From: an uncultured Candidatus Melainabacteria bacterium
Lineage (GTDB): Bacteria; Cyanobacteriota; Vampirovibrionia; Gastranaerophilales; Gastranaerophilaceae
NCBI GenBank assembly: GCA_934718085.1
Contig: CAKUZL010000018.1
Span: 1-13,095 of the forward strand
DNA length: 13,095 nucleotides
Direction of reading: 5' to 3'
Shown here: piece after piece, positions 12,844-13,095 of the stretch
Numbering within the stretch: the stretch's first letter is position 1
How the letters are laid out: each line of letters opens with the position of its first letter
The notes under the pieces: model-generated
Told to the model about the DNA's origin: nothing
Seen by the model: only the letters and a program-made list of their open reading frames with translations
The model's database searches: none
Translations under genes and position numbers: made by a program

Positions 12844-13095
12844 ATGAAAAGTCCTGACACAAATGCCTCGAATCATTTGGTGAAAACACTCGGAAATATC
12901 GTCAAAAAACATCGATTATCCCAAAAGAAAACGATGTATAAAATTTCCGCAGAATGCTCCGTTCACAAAGACTCTTGGCGTCTGTTGGAAAACGGACTCA
13001 TAAACGACGTAAAACTTTCGACAATATGGAAAGTCGCCGAAGGACTCGACATTCCGCCCGATAAACTAATCAAAGAACTCTCCGACTCCTTGGGC
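12844..13095 (+). CDS. XRE-family helix-turn-helix regulator (partial, runs off window)
   Basis: The frame opens with ATG at 12844 and stays open for 84 codons to the last base of the window, so the C-terminus is missing. The protein starts MKSPDTNASNHLVKTLGNIV. KKHRLSQKKTMYKISAECSV (about 21-40), then DSWRLLENGLINDVKLSTIW and KVAEGLDIPPDKLIKEL, follow the five-helix XRE/Cro layout (LSQ, recognition helix, ENG, W.VA..L.I.P..L). A stop codon lies four codons upstream, so this is the first possible ATG. No Shine-Dalgarno is visible. A TAAAAT at 12832-12837 would place a transcript start near the ATG itself, hinting at a leaderless message. It probably controls its own region through the inverted repeat at 12794-12813. 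Confidence 0.8.
   Translation, partial: MKSPDTNASNHLVKTLGNIVKKHRLSQKKTMYKISAECSVHKDSWRLLENGLINDVKLSTIWKVAEGLDIPPDKLIKELSDSLG

Overview
The window reads like chromosome from a gut-type, AT-leaning Gram-negative bacterium of the non-photosynthetic cyanobacterial relatives (Vampirovibrionia/Melainabacteria, probably Gastranaerophilales). This lineage call is inference. It rests on a small membrane protein opening MNITPISSQNSPSFKAG, a header I associate with that group, on ExbD proteins with the INITPLTDIFLVLLIIMM core, and on the XRE-type regulator at the right end. No marker here fixes the species.

Layout. Positions 1-2069 (minus strand): a membrane-anchored HExxH protein whose C-terminal tail is a 90-bp in-frame minisatellite, and a 123-residue membrane protein. 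A self-contained tRNA-Lys(UUU) unit (promoter, gene with CCA, terminator) follows at 2229-2383. Positions 2384-3050 hold no convincing gene but an orphan promoter-like site and many hairpins. A secreted M48-like protein lies at 3126-3833 (plus) with its own promoter and terminator. Positions 3900-5130 are gene-free and built from repeated modules: GTAG-headed REP-like palindromes, a 71-bp near-identical repeat and a 12-bp perfect stem. Divergent copies lie at the far left end.

Positions 5310-10887 are a long co-directional minus-strand block: minC, a hexapeptide acyltransferase, two paralogous secreted proteins, a TonB/TolA-like protein, ExbB and two ExbD proteins. Most junctions are short or overlapping. 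The TonB-ExbB-ExbD-ExbD part is a proton-driven inner-membrane motor. Its linkage to minC suggests, without proof, a role in envelope and division rather than simple nutrient uptake. A divergent promoter region separates minC from obg (11012-12283), the essential ribosome-assembly GTPase.

At the right end a secreted protein of unknown function (12271-12741), possibly of nuclease-like fold, overlaps obg tail to tail. It is divergent from an XRE-family regulator that runs off the window (12844-13095). A perfect inverted repeat sits between the -35 and -10 of the secreted gene's promoter, so this looks like a small regulator-target pair.
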